A stretch of DNA of 64,000 nt. Origin: Urophycis tenuis (lineage: Eukaryota; Chordata; Actinopteri; Gadiformes; Phycidae). Position 1 is the first letter of the stretch, and every line of letters begins with the position of its first letter. Both the position numbers and the translations under genes were made by a program. The stretch is from positions 9,947,796 through 10,011,795 of the forward strand of contig JAXIVH010000007.1 of the NCBI GenBank assembly GCA_036785325.1, written 5' to 3'. A model generated the notes under the pieces. It saw only the letters and a list, made by a program, of their open reading frames with translations. It ran no database searches and had not been told where the DNA came from. Shown here piece by piece: positions 1-10,735 of this stretch.

Positions 1-587
1 CCGTGTCATACACATCTACATGTAGTCACCCAGCCGAGCTTCTTATGCTTTAAAACTTTGCAATGTTTTAAAACAGCCATTGTGGTTAGCGTAATCTAAG
101 CTGCAGGTGTTTTTTCTCTGGTTAATTATTCAAGATCAGTGTTGTTGTGATTGATATTCAGAGGTGTTCAATACATTTAGATTTTGATAAAAACATCACA
201 ACTAATGCATTTTATATGCCATAGGGCAAGAGAGAAGGTGCTGGTTGAGTTAGAGCTATACCTGTTGAACTCTTGACACTCAGTTCTTGATTTATTTTAC
301 AGTTGTTTCATGCACCAACCTCAGCACTGCTTAGCTTGGGCTCAGCACGTGGGCTAACACCTTTCCCTCACCTTTGCTCTCTGTGGCAACAAGAAAGAAC
401 ATTAATCAGAGATGTGTGCAGTGTTTCAACAGGCACCCCTCACTCATAACACTGCAAAAATGCAAGGGCGTTAATCAACACTCCCTCCGCTCAATCACAG
501 CCATTGTGTTGACTCACTGTAGGTCACTTCCTGTTTGATTCACAGCTCCTCTCGCTTCAGTTACTTCACTTCCTTCCCTGAATAGTC

Positions 588-695
588 CCACCCATAGATA
601 TACACAGAAGACTAGATGACTTGTCCGCGTCACTGGCCAACGGAGTCGAAGTCCGCACATGGCGGCCATCTTGCTACAGTCAGCTCGCTCCATAG
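588..695 (-). repeat. Interspersed repeat with YY1-like motif, copy 1
   Basis: Read on the minus strand, this segment matches 3088-3176 on the plus strand. Both contain a 'gactgtag.aagatggccg' block and, after a variable spacer, the string ctagtcttctgtgtatatct. The shared order of blocks shows two dispersed copies of one repeat. The aagatggccgcc string resembles the YY1 core. The family was not identified. Confidence 0.6.
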
Positions 696-2204
696 GCTCG
701 CTCAAATAACAGTGTTGGTAGGGGTAAATGTACTTTTAAATAACCATAATTTGCTCAATTTTCAACCAATTTTTAAACGGATTGGTTCGTTATACCCATC
801 AGAGGTGTAGTTATGACACTACATACTTATGAATAATCATGTTATGTCCTAAAACATAGAATAATGTTACAATATTTACAAATAGGCTATAAGAAATCTG
901 CATCTTGAAATCCCCACCCTGTACACCATGTATTTATAACACTGCATACTTATGAATAATTGAGGCCTTGAGACAAATAACCATACACATCCATATTTCC
1001 AATTTTTAATTAAAATAGTTTTGTGACAGGGCTGTAGTGGAGGCTAAACTTAAGTGAACAGTTTACCCACCTCTCAATAAATCTAATGCACCTCATAATA
1101 TAGCATAATCACAAAATGCACTGTATGCATCATTTAGTACCACTGGTATTGGTGTAAACATTAAACAGCAACCTTCAGCATCATCAAATATGCTCTGCAT
1201 GTCTTTTTTAAACAAGTGCATATCACAGTCAACCTTACTGCTATCACAGAATTAATAGTTTACCAACCTCTTATTTTACCACTACACCCCTATTTACACA
1301 AAATGGTAGTAAACCAATCTGAAACACATTGTTTACAAATATTTACTTCATTAGATATTATAAAGGTACTTTTCAAATATCTTTGAAGATTTACTTAAAT
1401 CAGAATGTTTGAACAAAGGTGCTACAGAAGCATGATGAATCCTTTAAAAAAAATGTGGTCCTCATCCGGCTGGGTCCACAGCCACTTCAGCCTCAGCAGC
1501 CATCATCTCCAAGCTCAGTGGAGTTAAACCAATTCTTCTTTTTATGCCAGAGTGAGTGTGTGTTTGCGAGAGTGTGTTAGACATAGATAGAGACATAGGC
1601 GCACACAGAAGCACACCCTTCAAATGACAAGCTAATTTTCAACAAAAACTCTCACCCACACACGTCAATTCACAAACACATACATTTCAATTAAATTTTG
1701 ATTAAATTGTACTTAGAGGGCACCAAAACATTACACATGCCTCATGTCTCAGTCCAGTGTAGGAGATAAATTGTCCATAGGGATTAGGAATGGTCATAGG
1801 GCAAGGGCAAGTACAGCCAAGTTGTGGGTCGCTAGGCTGTGCGGGCGAGGAAGTCCAGGCAAGGGGACAGCAACAAGAGATGGTAGGGTAGTTGTAGGGA
1901 TGGGATTTCAGGTGCGATGAGAGTCAAATACAAGGATGGCTGATGACTGGTAAAGGTTTACCTCACAAGTGAGGTAAGATGGGAAGAAAGAGAAATATAG
2001 TGGATTAGTATTACTATAAGTCATGATGGTTAGTATTAATTAGTATTTAGTAGTATTAAGTTAGTATTAAGTACACTACACAAACACAAGACAATACCTG
2101 TTTAGTTGAGAAGCTCGCTCACCAAAGCAAAGTACAGATCTTAAAGCGAGAAGATGAGACAAGACGAGAGACAATATTATTCGTTTTTTTCTTTTGCAAA
2201 CATT
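696..2204. other. Non-coding stretch, nothing recognised
   Basis: AT-rich sequence with no open frame longer than about 65 codons, no splice-bounded exon that I recognise and no clear transposon ends. Confidence 0.5.
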
Positions 2205-2830
2205 TAGGTAAACATGGAGCTGACAAAGACAAACATAACAAGGACATGCACACAAAAACATTAATAATTAAGAACACATACTTACACTTAAGATACTTAT
2301 TCACAATAGCTTTGTTAAGGCCAAAGCACAATAAACAACTATAAGATTATCATAGTCACCAACCAACAAATGCTCAAACAATTCATCTTAGTAACATTTT
2401 TGTGTGTGTGTTTTTGGCAAAGTTTTGTTAAACACGAAGCAGACAAAGACATACAAATATCACAAAGACATGAAGCTGACAAAAACATACAAACTCCACG
2501 GGGACATGCACACAAAACATACTTATTGAGAGCACATAGAAACATACAGTAGATTTCTCCCAAACAACACAAACACTATAGAGGATCACATTAAATTCAA
2601 AATAACTAATTACAGAACAAAGTCTAATAAAACTATCTACATATTCATTCCAAAACAATAACTATACTAACACCAGCCACGGCATCACCATTGCACAACT
2701 AATAACCTAATTATACATACCATAACAAACCTTGCTGACAATTTCTCCATAACGCAAACACCGTAGAGGATCACACTAGATTCACAATAACTAATTACAG
2801 AACAAAGTCTAATAAAACTACTAATACTAA
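2205..2830. repeat. Diverged local duplications
   Basis: Two segments about 184 bp apart are near-identical: 2578-2640 and 2762-2824 share 'tagaggatcaca', 'ataactaattacagaacaaa' and 'gtctaataaaact'. A second pair (about 2215-2285 and 2445-2540) shares 'gacatgcacacaaaa' and 'acacatac'. The small Cys/Leu-rich open frames here come from this repetition and are not taken as genes. Confidence 0.6.
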
Positions 2831-3087
2831 TAAAAAAAAATACTGGGTGCTGGCTAGTAGCCTAGCCATGATACACAACTAAGATGCGCGATTAAGTCGT
2901 TTTTTAAGAGAAAAGCTGCGATTTCAACATGTTCAAGCATCCAGGATTATAACTACGTTAATAACGTTTTTAAGAAACCAAACTGTTTGTAAATCCATCA
3001 AAATGTCAGCGAGATAGGAGTATTAACGTTTGTGCAGATCACTGACCTTACCTCAGTTTGCATCAGGTTCCGCAGATTCTGACAGGC

Positions 3088-3176
3088 AGCTTGACTGTAG
3101 AAAGATGGCCGACCTGTGCGGACGTTCTAGACCCCGCCTTAAGACATCTAGTCTTCTGTGTATATCTATGGTCCCA
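3088..3176 (+). repeat. Interspersed repeat with YY1-like motif, copy 2
   Basis: This is the plus-strand copy of the repeat at 588-695. It contains the tgactgtag.aagatggccg block followed by the shared ctagtcttctgtgtatatct block. Confidence 0.6.
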
Positions 3177-4126
3177 CCTGTCCCTCATTATCCTCCCCTT
3201 CCTGGTGTACTTCGCAACCGCGTTTCCCTCCCTGTCTGCCAGCTCATCTTTGTGCCTTGTGTCAAACGTCTCAATCAAATCCTTTGAGAGTATTACTGTT
3301 GCAGGCTTTTGATTCCTACTTGTTTTCCTGACTGCGCCTTTGTCTTCTTCTTGCCAGATTTGTTTGGCATCTGATCGCCTGGCTGATTAGCCGTGGCATA
3401 TCCTGACCCTTTTGCAGGTAAAAACCGTTCTTGTATTCAACCTTCTGCCCTTTAGTGCTGCTATGGGGCGGCAGTAGCTCAGTGAGTAGAGCGGGTGGAC
3501 AGAGCGGGTCGTCCACTAACCGTAGGGTCGGAGGTTCGATCCCCTTTGATCCCCACCTCCAAACCGTCTGCATGTCAAAGTGTCCTGAAGCAAGACACAC
3601 AAAACCCAACTTGCTCCCCGGGCGCTGAACATAGCAGCACCACTGCTCCTATGCACCATAGGATGGGTCAAATGCAGGGAACACATTCCATTCCCATATT
3701 TAAAATATACTAAGAATGATCAATAAAGACCGAAGAGGTCTGCTCTTCCATCCAGTCCTTTTGTCAGCGGTTCCACCAGCTATTACAGCAAGAACTAGCC
3801 ATTGCAATGGACTAAGCCGACTCTGACTCTGTGCACGCTGAATTACGAGCCTGAGGGCAGCAGGGCTGTCACCATGACGAGCAGGGCTGCGGTCAACCAA
3901 AGAAAATCTTGGCTTGACTGAAATTCGACCAACTCCACAACCAATCCCGCCTCGAGATCATGCTCCAGCTCCAAGGCCAGGTTCCCCAGCTCGGCCCACC
4001 ACCAGAGATGGGCTTCTTCTCCAGGGACCTCTGGGAAATTGCCGATCCATCCCAGTTTGGTCTGCGGTCTCGAGTTGCAGAGGCCATCTTTCCAGACAGA
4101 TTGCGCCAAGATAGCAGAACTGATTC
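3177..4126 (+). pseudogene. Ty3/gypsy LTR-gag remnant
   Basis: Downstream of a nested SINE (about 3466-3712) the plus strand reads, across several frames, like a fish Ty3/gypsy gag. A short 'ADSDSVHAEL' start follows about 3810. Near 4050-4126 the peptide 'ELQRPSFQTDCAKIAELIL' resembles the gag segment that precedes the 'LLSGRA' block in vertebrate gypsy elements. Stops and frame changes are present, so it is dead. The sequence at 3177-3465 and 3713-3760 is probably LTR and leader but has no recognised ends. The piece stops where LINE 3'UTR sequence starts at about 4127. This is family recognition by eye. Confidence 0.4.
3466..3712 (+). mobile_element. tRNA-derived SINE
   Basis: The head carries an A-box-like tagctcagtgagtagagc and a B-box-like ggttcgatccc, the polymerase III promoter of a tRNA-derived SINE. 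The body ends in 'gggtcaaatgcagggaacac', a tail common in fish SINEs. The same head recurs at 4240 (-), 39370 (+) and 46247 (+), so the family is dispersed. It is not a tRNA gene because no cloverleaf 3' half follows. Confidence 0.75.
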
Positions 4127-4238
4127 TTAATATTGCATAACTGGTCATTTCATTACTGGTCATTTCATTTCACTACATAACTGGTCATCTCTCTCTGCAC
4201 AACTGGTCTTTTTTACCACATAAAATCCGACATGCATT
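4127..4238 (+). mobile_element. LINE 3'UTR fragment
   Basis: The repeated strings 'cataactggtcatttc' and 'cacaactggtcttttt' match the minus-strand 3'UTR of the LINE at 6412-8160 (its 6756-6850 segment). This is a short internal 3'UTR piece of that family. It is joined directly to a minus-strand SINE head at about 4240. Confidence 0.65.
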
Positions 4239-4366
4239 TGTTGGGTTCGACATGTGGACAGTTGGAGGAGGAGGGGGATCAAGGGGATCGAACCGTCGAC
4301 CCTGCAGTTAGTGGACGACCCTCTCTGTCCCCCCGCTCTACCCACTGAGCGACTGCCGCCCTCACG
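4239..4366 (-). mobile_element. tRNA-derived SINE head, minus strand
   Basis: On the minus strand it reads gcggcagtcgctcagtgggt, then agagcgggg, then a B-box-like ggttcgatcccc and a 'ccaactgtccacatgtcgaa' block. This is the same family as the copies at 39370 and 46247. It lacks the 3' tail seen in those copies. Confidence 0.7.
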
Positions 4367-5650
4367 ACTCATGCTGCACTGCACACAATGTTGTCAACCT
4401 CAAACACATTGGATGTTGCAATTGATTTGAATCAATCCAACCAACACTATTTTGGCTAGGCTGCTGCTCTCCAACGTTTTGACTGCAGTGGTGAACGCGC
4501 CATCGAGCAGCAGGGAAATGAAAGCACGGGGCTTGTGACCGAGAATTGTACACTGATGGCCACAGACCTCACATTTTTTTCTCTTACCAGGAAAAGTGTC
4601 TCTGATATTACAAAAAACATTTCCTTGAATGCTAAACAAAGCCCAGAGCTGCAACAGAATGATTCCAAAATGAAAACCAATAAATACAGCAGAATATCTT
4701 CATATCTCAAAATCTTCAACTCTGAGCTAAACGTATATCATATTTGTCCCTCTCTTTGTTAGGATCAGGATTGATGAGACATTTTTAATGCCATTTCTGT
4801 AACTGTAAATTGCAGGTATTTTACTACTGACTCCTTAGCAGACCATTCAGCCGGCCTATATTGTATTAAATGTTTTATACATTAGGAGATTTAAAGAAGT
4901 TAAGCTGTTACCGTTGTTCCAAGTCTAGATTTGGATTTGGATCATGAACAAAAACAGAAAACTTTGTAGTCTATTCCTTTACAATGAAGTATCACAGCCA
5001 TGTCTCTTTCAATCGCCATTAAGCCAGTCAAACTTCAAAAAATTATTACTATAGTTTGTTGTTTTTTCCTTGAGGCCTTGTTTTTCAATTCCGGGAAACA
5101 CATATCCTTCCTCATTTTTAGATTTAGATTTCGGCTTTTCAATTAGGAAGATGAACCCTTGCAATCTACGCAAACATTTCTATACGAGCAGTGTGTAAAG
5201 AGCTGAAGGCTAGGTTGTGATAATAAATCCAATCAATTCAACACACCAAATGAATTGGAAATTATTCTGAGGCCACTAGGACACACAACGTAATTTGCAT
5301 TCAATGCTCGCTCCCTCCCTTCCTACCACATGTCATAGGAAGAGGACTCTCTGAACGTTGTGGTTGAGCTGCCCCTTCCTCCTTCTGCCGGGACTCTGAT
5401 GATCAACACCGGGGAGGGTGGAGGAGGAGACATGTGGAGGGGTGACCAGCACACGACGTGATGCAAGCTCAAAGACTCACAGTCAGGGCCGCACCCTGAC
5501 CATCAGGGCTCACATCTCGGGACGCAGGACTCATATGAAGGAGCCTCCCCTGTATGAACACTGCCATGTAGGACGCGGCTCGGACCTTCTCATGCATGTT
5601 GGAAAAAAAAGCTGAGGTATGCCGCAAGCTGCCGACAACCAAGTTGTTAT
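4367..5650. other. Non-coding stretch, nothing recognised
   Basis: No exon-like frame, no terminal repeats and no known repeat tail could be supported here. Confidence 0.45.
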
Positions 5651-6285
5651 CGTACATCACCCATGTAGAATAAAACAAAGTTGACGACATTGACACTTGC
5701 TGTATGGCCTACAAAGCCGTCAGTGGAACTGCCCCTACCTACCTCCAAACATTAGTGAAACACCACGCCCCTGCTCGAGCACTCAACTACCTCAGCTGGT
5801 CGACTGGTACCGCCATCAGTATAAGGAATTAATTATTACGCAATTTCCCTCAGGGATCAATAAAGTATGTCTGTCTGTCTGTCTGTCTGAGGAAAAGGTC
5901 GGATGGCGAAATCTCAACTCTTCTCTGTTTTGTCACCACAGTGGTGGAAACGAGCTCCCTGCCAACATCAGGACTGCAGAGTCACTCCCCATCTTCCGGA
6001 AGAGACTCAAGTCTCACTTGTTCAGAATTCATCTGAACCCTGCATAACCCCCCTACCCTCATGCTCTTATTTGTTGTATGTCTTGGCACTTTAATCACTC
6101 TTTGTAATTTGGCACTTTGATCGCTCATGAACATGAACACATGTGAATTTCTATGGTTAATGTTTGGGTTTTTACAGGGCAGCAAAGAAAATCTTGCTGC
6201 TGCTCCAGTGATCCCTGTCCTTCGCCTAGTTCCTCGACAGCTGTTGATAACGGCTCGTTTGTGCCATCTATTGGAAAAACCATGT
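5651..6285 (+). repeat. Unclassified interspersed repeat, copy 1, split by LINE DNA
   Basis: The outer parts (5651-5704 and 6127-6285) match 13704-14098 block for block. The shared strings are 'tagaataaaacaaagttga', 'ttaatgtttgggtttttac', 'ccctgtccttcgcctagttc' and 'gtgccatctattgg'. In this copy LINE sequence occupies the interior. The family is unknown. Confidence 0.65.
5697..6048 (+). pseudogene. LINE ORF2 C-terminal fragment with nested LINE tail
   Basis: Plus-strand translation gives 'AYKAVSGTAPTYLQTL' and, after an interruption, 'GNELPANIRTAESLPIFRKR' ending 'LKSHLFRIHL'. These are the typical C-terminal blocks of fish non-LTR retrotransposon ORF2 proteins (L2/CR1-jockey type). The interruption at about 5812-5889 is a separate LINE 3' tail: 'caatttccctcagggatcaa', 'taaagtatg', then (TCTG)n. 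Both pieces are 5'-truncated and dead. Confidence 0.65.
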
Positions 6286-6411
6286 GTAACACCTATCAAT
6301 TGGGCCAATACACTATAGCAGAGGTAAAGAGTAGTTTACACAAGTGACCATACTATAGCATCAATAATACCAGTAAATTTCAAAGATGAATATATAGGCT
6401 AGCAACGGACA

Positions 6412-8160
6412 CAGACAGACAGACAGACAGACAGACGTACTTTAATAATCCCTGAGGGAAATTGCATTCGTTACATTCAATACTCCAGTGCAAAAGGAAG
6501 AAGAGACAGACACTCTACGTAAAGTAAAGTGTTAGAATATAAATATATAATATAACCTATGTAAAATATAAAATAAAATAAAAACCTATGTAAAATATAA
6601 AACCTATGTAAGCAATATACAAAATATACAAACATAAAGAAATATACATAAATGTAAATGTAAATGTACAATATACATAAATGTACATACAACCAGGCAT
6701 ACACTGAGAGGTGATAGCATACGCAAGGATGTAGCATGTCAGATTCTATGTTGGAAAAAAGACCAGTTGTGCAAAGAGATGACCAGTTATGCAGTGAAAT
6801 TAAAAGAAATGACCAGTTATGCAATATGAATGAATAACCTGTTGTGCAGCAGAAACTATGATGAAAGTGACAGATTGTATAGTTTGATGACCACAGGCAG
6901 GAATGATTTCCTATGTCGCTCTGTGGTGCATCTTGGTGAGAGGAGTCTTCTGCTGAAGGAACTCCTCCGCTGAGCCAGGGTGGAAAAGAGAGGGTGAGAG
7001 GCATTGTCCATGATAGTCCGTAGCCTGGACAGCATCCTCCTATCTGCCACGGTAGTTAGAGTGTCCAATTCCTCACCCACTACATCACCAGCCCTCTTGA
7101 TGAGTCTATTGAGTCTATTGGTGTCCGCAACCCTCATCCCACTGCCCCAGCATGTGACAGCAAAGAAGATTGCACTGGCAACAACCGACTCATAGAACAT
7201 CCTCAGCATTGTCCTGCAGATGTTGAAGGACCTTAGCCTCCTCAGAAAAAAGAGTCGGCTTTGGCCCTTCTTGTAGACGGCCTCTGTGTTCCTGGTCCAG
7301 TCCAACTTGTTGTTGAAGTACACCCCCAGGTACTTGTACTCCTCAACAGTGTCGACTGGAACCCCCTGGATGAACACAGGGCCCACCGGTGTTTTGACCC
7401 TCCTTAGGTCCACAATGAGCTCCTTTGTCTTTGTAGCATTGAGCTGTAGATGGTTCAGCTCACACCAAGAGACAAAGTTGCCCACAACAGTCCTATACTC
7501 ACCCTCATCACCCCCTTCAATACAGCCAACTATTGCGGAGTCATCAGAAAACTTCTTAAGGTGGCAGGACTCAGTGCAGTAGCTGAAGTCTGAGGTGTAG
7601 AGGGTGAAGAGAAAGGGAGAAAGGACCGTCCCTTGTGGGGCCCCAGTGTTGCTAACCACCCTGTCAGACACACAGTTCTGTAGACGTACAAACTGTGGTC
7701 TGCCCATCAGGTAGTCAACAATCCAGGACACCAAGGGAGCATCAACCTGCATCGCCGCCATCTTCTCACCTAGGAGACCAGGCCGTAAGGTGTTGAAAGC
7801 ACTGGAGAAGTCAAAGAACATGACTCTCACAGTGCTCGCCGGCTTGTCCAGATGAGAGTAAACTTTGTTCAGCAGGTAGATGATGCAGTCCTCGACTCCC
7901 AGGCTGGGCTGGTAGGCGAACTGCAGCTGGTCCGAGAAGGGTCTGACCATTGGCCTAAGCTGGTCCAGAATGAGCCTCTCCAGGGTCTTCATGATATGTG
8001 ACGTCAGGGCCACCGGTCTGTAGTCCTTGGGGCTGCTGGGGCGCAGCGTCTTTGGGACAGGAACGAGGCAGGATGTCTTCCACATCAGAGGGACCTTTTG
8101 GAGGTGCAGGCTCAGGTTGAAGACATGATTAAGTACTCCACACAGCATGGACACAAGGTT
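6412..8160 (-). mobile_element. 5'-truncated LINE with reverse transcriptase
   Basis: Minus-strand non-LTR retrotransposon. The 3' end is a (CTGT)n tail (complement at 6412-6436) preceded by 'tttccctcagggattattaa'. The 3'UTR with A/T-rich repeats runs to about 6850. The reverse transcriptase ORF (8154 to 6856) lies 5' of that. The 5' end is lost at about 8160, before the start of the RT domain. The same 3' end recurs at 56521-56640 (-), 30330-30528 (+), about 5838-5889 (+) and, as 3'UTR only, 4127-4238 (+). Confidence 0.85.
6856..8154 (-). pseudogene. LINE reverse transcriptase (ORF2 C-terminal half)
   Basis: An open frame of 432 codons encodes most of a non-LTR reverse transcriptase. It copies LINE RNA onto nicked DNA. 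Visible motifs are: 'DYRPVALTS' near residue 44; motif A 'FFDFSSAFN' at 113-121, holding the first catalytic Asp; motif B 'GAPQGTVLSP' at 171-180; and motif C 'FSDDSA' at 202-207, holding the Asp pair. The C-terminus 'RKSFLPVVIKLYN' is normal for the family. The frame opens with GTG because the endonuclease and N-terminal RT parts are missing, so this copy cannot be autonomous. The RT motifs are intact and the frame is uninterrupted, which suggests recent insertion. The best placement is the L2/CR1/Rex1-jockey group; the exact clade needs a tree. Confidence 0.85.
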
Positions 8161-8272
8161 TGGTTTTGTAGAAAAATGAAAGTAAAGGAGAATTTATTTA
8201 CCTTCACAGTATTCTCTTATGGAACTCTTATTCACTGTATGTGAACTAATCAATATTCTATTTTCTCCTGGA

Positions 8273-8390
8273 TAACAGGTAAGTATTTATAAACAGGTAA
8301 ACTTCTCTTTCAACAACAGGTAAGTATTTATAAACAGGTAAATTTCTCTTTCAATATCAGATAAGTATTTATAAACAGGTAAGTATCAGT
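8273..8390. repeat. Short tandem repeat, about 41 bp unit
   Basis: Nearly three copies of a unit that contains 'caggtaagtatttataaaca' and 'ctctttcaa' lie head to tail. Each unit carries two caggtaa strings that look like splice donors, but no exon is attached. Confidence 0.7.
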
Positions 8391-8455
8391 AACCCAAAAT
8401 GAACAGTTAACAATACAATACAATAAAACATTGAAATAAAAAGGTTGGCCAATAA

Positions 8456-8497
<42 letters not shown>

Positions 8498-8525
8498 AGT
8501 CCTCAGTCAGTGTGTGTGTGTGTAC
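8456..8525. repeat. (TG)n microsatellite
   Basis: An uninterrupted TG run followed after a short gap by a second TG run. The Val/Cys frames across it are not genes. Confidence 0.95.
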
Positions 8526-8999
8526 ATCTACCCGGGTAGTGTGTTTTTGGTTTGGAAAGTGGGGAAGGGGGGAAAGGGCTTAGCTGAGAGGGGATGGGGA
8601 TGGGCAAGATGGATGGCTCCGTTCCCTGAATGCGGATGGACGCGGCTTCACACTCTCCACGAGTGCTGGACCTCACTCCGCTCCACAGTCGCTGGGCTTA
8701 AGCTCGCCATCAGTGCTGAATCCGTTCAAAAAAACCAACCGGAGATCGACTCAAAGAAACAAAAGTGACGCTGGTGCGCTCTCAGACGGTGCGCGGTCTG
8801 GTCAGTCGGAATTGATGTGGGTCTATATCTCTTTCGTTTTTGTAGTTAACTCTGTCTCGTAAATAGTTTTTTTTTAGTTTTTTAACTGACCTACACCGGG
8901 ACACTAATAAGAGTATTGTCCGCACTTCGCGCTTCTTTTTCCCAGAGAGAGAAAAAAACAGACGAAGAAGAAAGAGTAACCACGGAAGAAGAACGTAAC

Positions 9000-9367
9000 G
9001 GCAGTTAACCCTATAAACTGTTTATACTGTCCATACTGTTCATAACATCCATACTGTTCATTTATTTATTACTATTACTATCATTACCCCCATAATGCAC
9101 CTCTTACTGTTTACTGTTTACTGTTACTGTTCTCAATTTGCACATTTTACTATTACTGTTTATTGCACTCGCGACCACCTTAGTATTTTTTTTATTTTAT
9201 TTTTATTCTTTTTTTTTTTTTATACTTATATTTTTATATATTTATATTTATATTGCATGCTGTCTTGCACCAGGGATTGAGGGAAACGGCATTTCGGTTC
9301 TTGTGTATGGCCTGTACATTCATGAAAACTGACAATAAAGTTTACTTGAATCTTGAATCTTGAATCT
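9000..9367 (+). mobile_element. LINE/SINE 3' end with (TTGAATC)n tail
   Basis: The segment ends 'gacaataaagtttacttgaa' followed by short ttgaatc repeats. It is preceded by 'gcaccagggattgagggaaa', a 3' end that is common in fish retroposons. The element sits inside the putative gypsy LTR described at 9409, as a nested insertion. Only the 3' part is recognisable. Confidence 0.55.
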
Positions 9368-9430
9368 AAATGCTGGTGTAAATTACATAGGTAAACTAAT
9401 GAGGGTTACATCCTCCCCTCCTGAATCAGC
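9368..9430 (-). mobile_element. Gypsy polypurine tract and 3' LTR start
   Basis: On the minus strand, downstream of the integrase remnant, a purine-rich 'caggaggggagga' (complement 9411-9423) is followed at once by 'tgtaaccctcat'. This is the arrangement of a polypurine tract next to an LTR starting with TG. The LTR is interrupted after about 45 bases by the retroposon at 9000-9367. Its far end was not found. Confidence 0.45.
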
Positions 9431-9658
9431 ATGCGTCTCTGCATGTTGAAATTATGTAGGAGTAGTAAGGTGACTAATGTCAGGGGTAGGAGTAAAATCA
9501 AAGGCCTGTGTAAACACTTGGTCAAGGCTAGTTAGAATAGAGTGCATTACTAAGGCAAAGGGGTTGCATAGTGCGTTGTATTGTAGGCTATCAGGCTCAG
9601 CCCTTTGTCTTGTCGACCTTCTGACCTCTGAGTCTTTTGCTGCTTCTGGAGCAGGATT

Positions 9659-10735
9659 CTATTTGACAGTAATGGCCTGATTGTCATCCTGTACCTCCAC
9701 TTCAGGTTCCTCTTCAAGTACAACATCTTCCATACCACCCTTGCTTTCCTCTTCTGTGTTTCTCTCTCCTGTTTCAGCTGCGTTTTCCTTTTCAGATTCA
9801 TCTTGGACTATGACAACGTCGACTTCTAGGTTTCCTCCGACAGGTGAGTTTCCTCTGACAGGTGAGTTGGGCTGGAATACATCAGCATTCGGATCCAGAC
9901 CTGACTCACTACTACTCATTTCATTTTGTTCTTCCTCCCGCGTTGGGGTGACTTGTGCTCGAGGGATTTCATGGACAATGGTTATTGTCGGAATTGTGAC
10001 ATCCTCCTGAGTAGCTTGTGGATAGAAGTACTCCACTTCCTCCTCACTTTCACTCTGTTACTCCAACCCATTTTCCCCTTGAGGTGACCTGTTTTCCTGA
10101 GGAGTTTGAGCTTTTCATTGCTTTCCCTTTACTGGATCCACTTCACTTTGAACAGTGGGAGACAAGAACCCACAGGGCAAAAGCAAGTCCCGGTGCAGTG
10201 TCCTCTCTGGACCATCTAAGGTTACAGGGGCTACCACATAGACTGGGGAATCCACCTGTCTGCGATCTTGTGTTTACCACGGGTTGAGACATTCTTGACA
10301 AGGACACAATCTCCTTTTTCAAGGATGGACTCTCTGACTTTGAGGTCATATCACTGTTTGTTACGTTGAGCAGTCTTTTCACTGTGCTCAATGGCAATCC
10401 TGTAGTTTTCTTGGAGGGTTTCCCTCAGCTTTCTCACGTAGTCAGTGTGAGTGACTCTCTTCGGCCCTTCTGGATTGAGTCCAAACGCAACGTCAACGGG
10501 GAGGTTTGGCTGTCTCCCAAACATTAACTGGTAAGGCGAGAATCCTGTTGTATCATTCTTAGTGCAGTTGTATGAATGAACCAAAGGCTGCACAAAATCA
10601 CGCCACTTTATCTTATCTTCCTCTTGGAGAGTTCCCAACAGCCCAAGTAGCGTCCGGTTAAACCTTTCAATCGGATTACCACGGGGGTGGTATGGGGTTG
10701 TCCTTGTTTTTTTTTTGTTTTTTTGAAGAGAGTGT
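9659..10735 (-). pseudogene. Ty3/gypsy integrase C-terminal half, broken
   Basis: Minus-strand translation of 10720-10351 shows the end of a gypsy-type integrase: 'TPYHPRGNPIERFNRTLLG' (the conserved E-bearing block of the DDE core), 'YNCTKNDTTGFSPYQLMFGR' and 'TLQENYRIA'. Downstream, across several stops and frame changes, come the C-terminal pieces 'GDCVLVKNVS', 'GKHKIADRW' and 'HCTGTCFCPVGS', which match the tail of vertebrate gypsy Pol. An acidic low-complexity frame (10036-9659) follows. The N-terminal integrase, RNase H, RT and protease are absent because the sequence switches to P-element transposase at about 10735. It is a dead fragment. Confidence 0.8.

Noticed and set aside
3466..3560. 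tRNA gene from A-box and B-box
   Set aside because: No acceptor stem or cloverleaf; the same head with a SINE body recurs at 4240, 39370 and 46247.
9659..10036. Independent acidic-protein gene
   Set aside because: It lies between the gypsy integrase and the polypurine tract on the same strand, so it is taken as part of the dead element.
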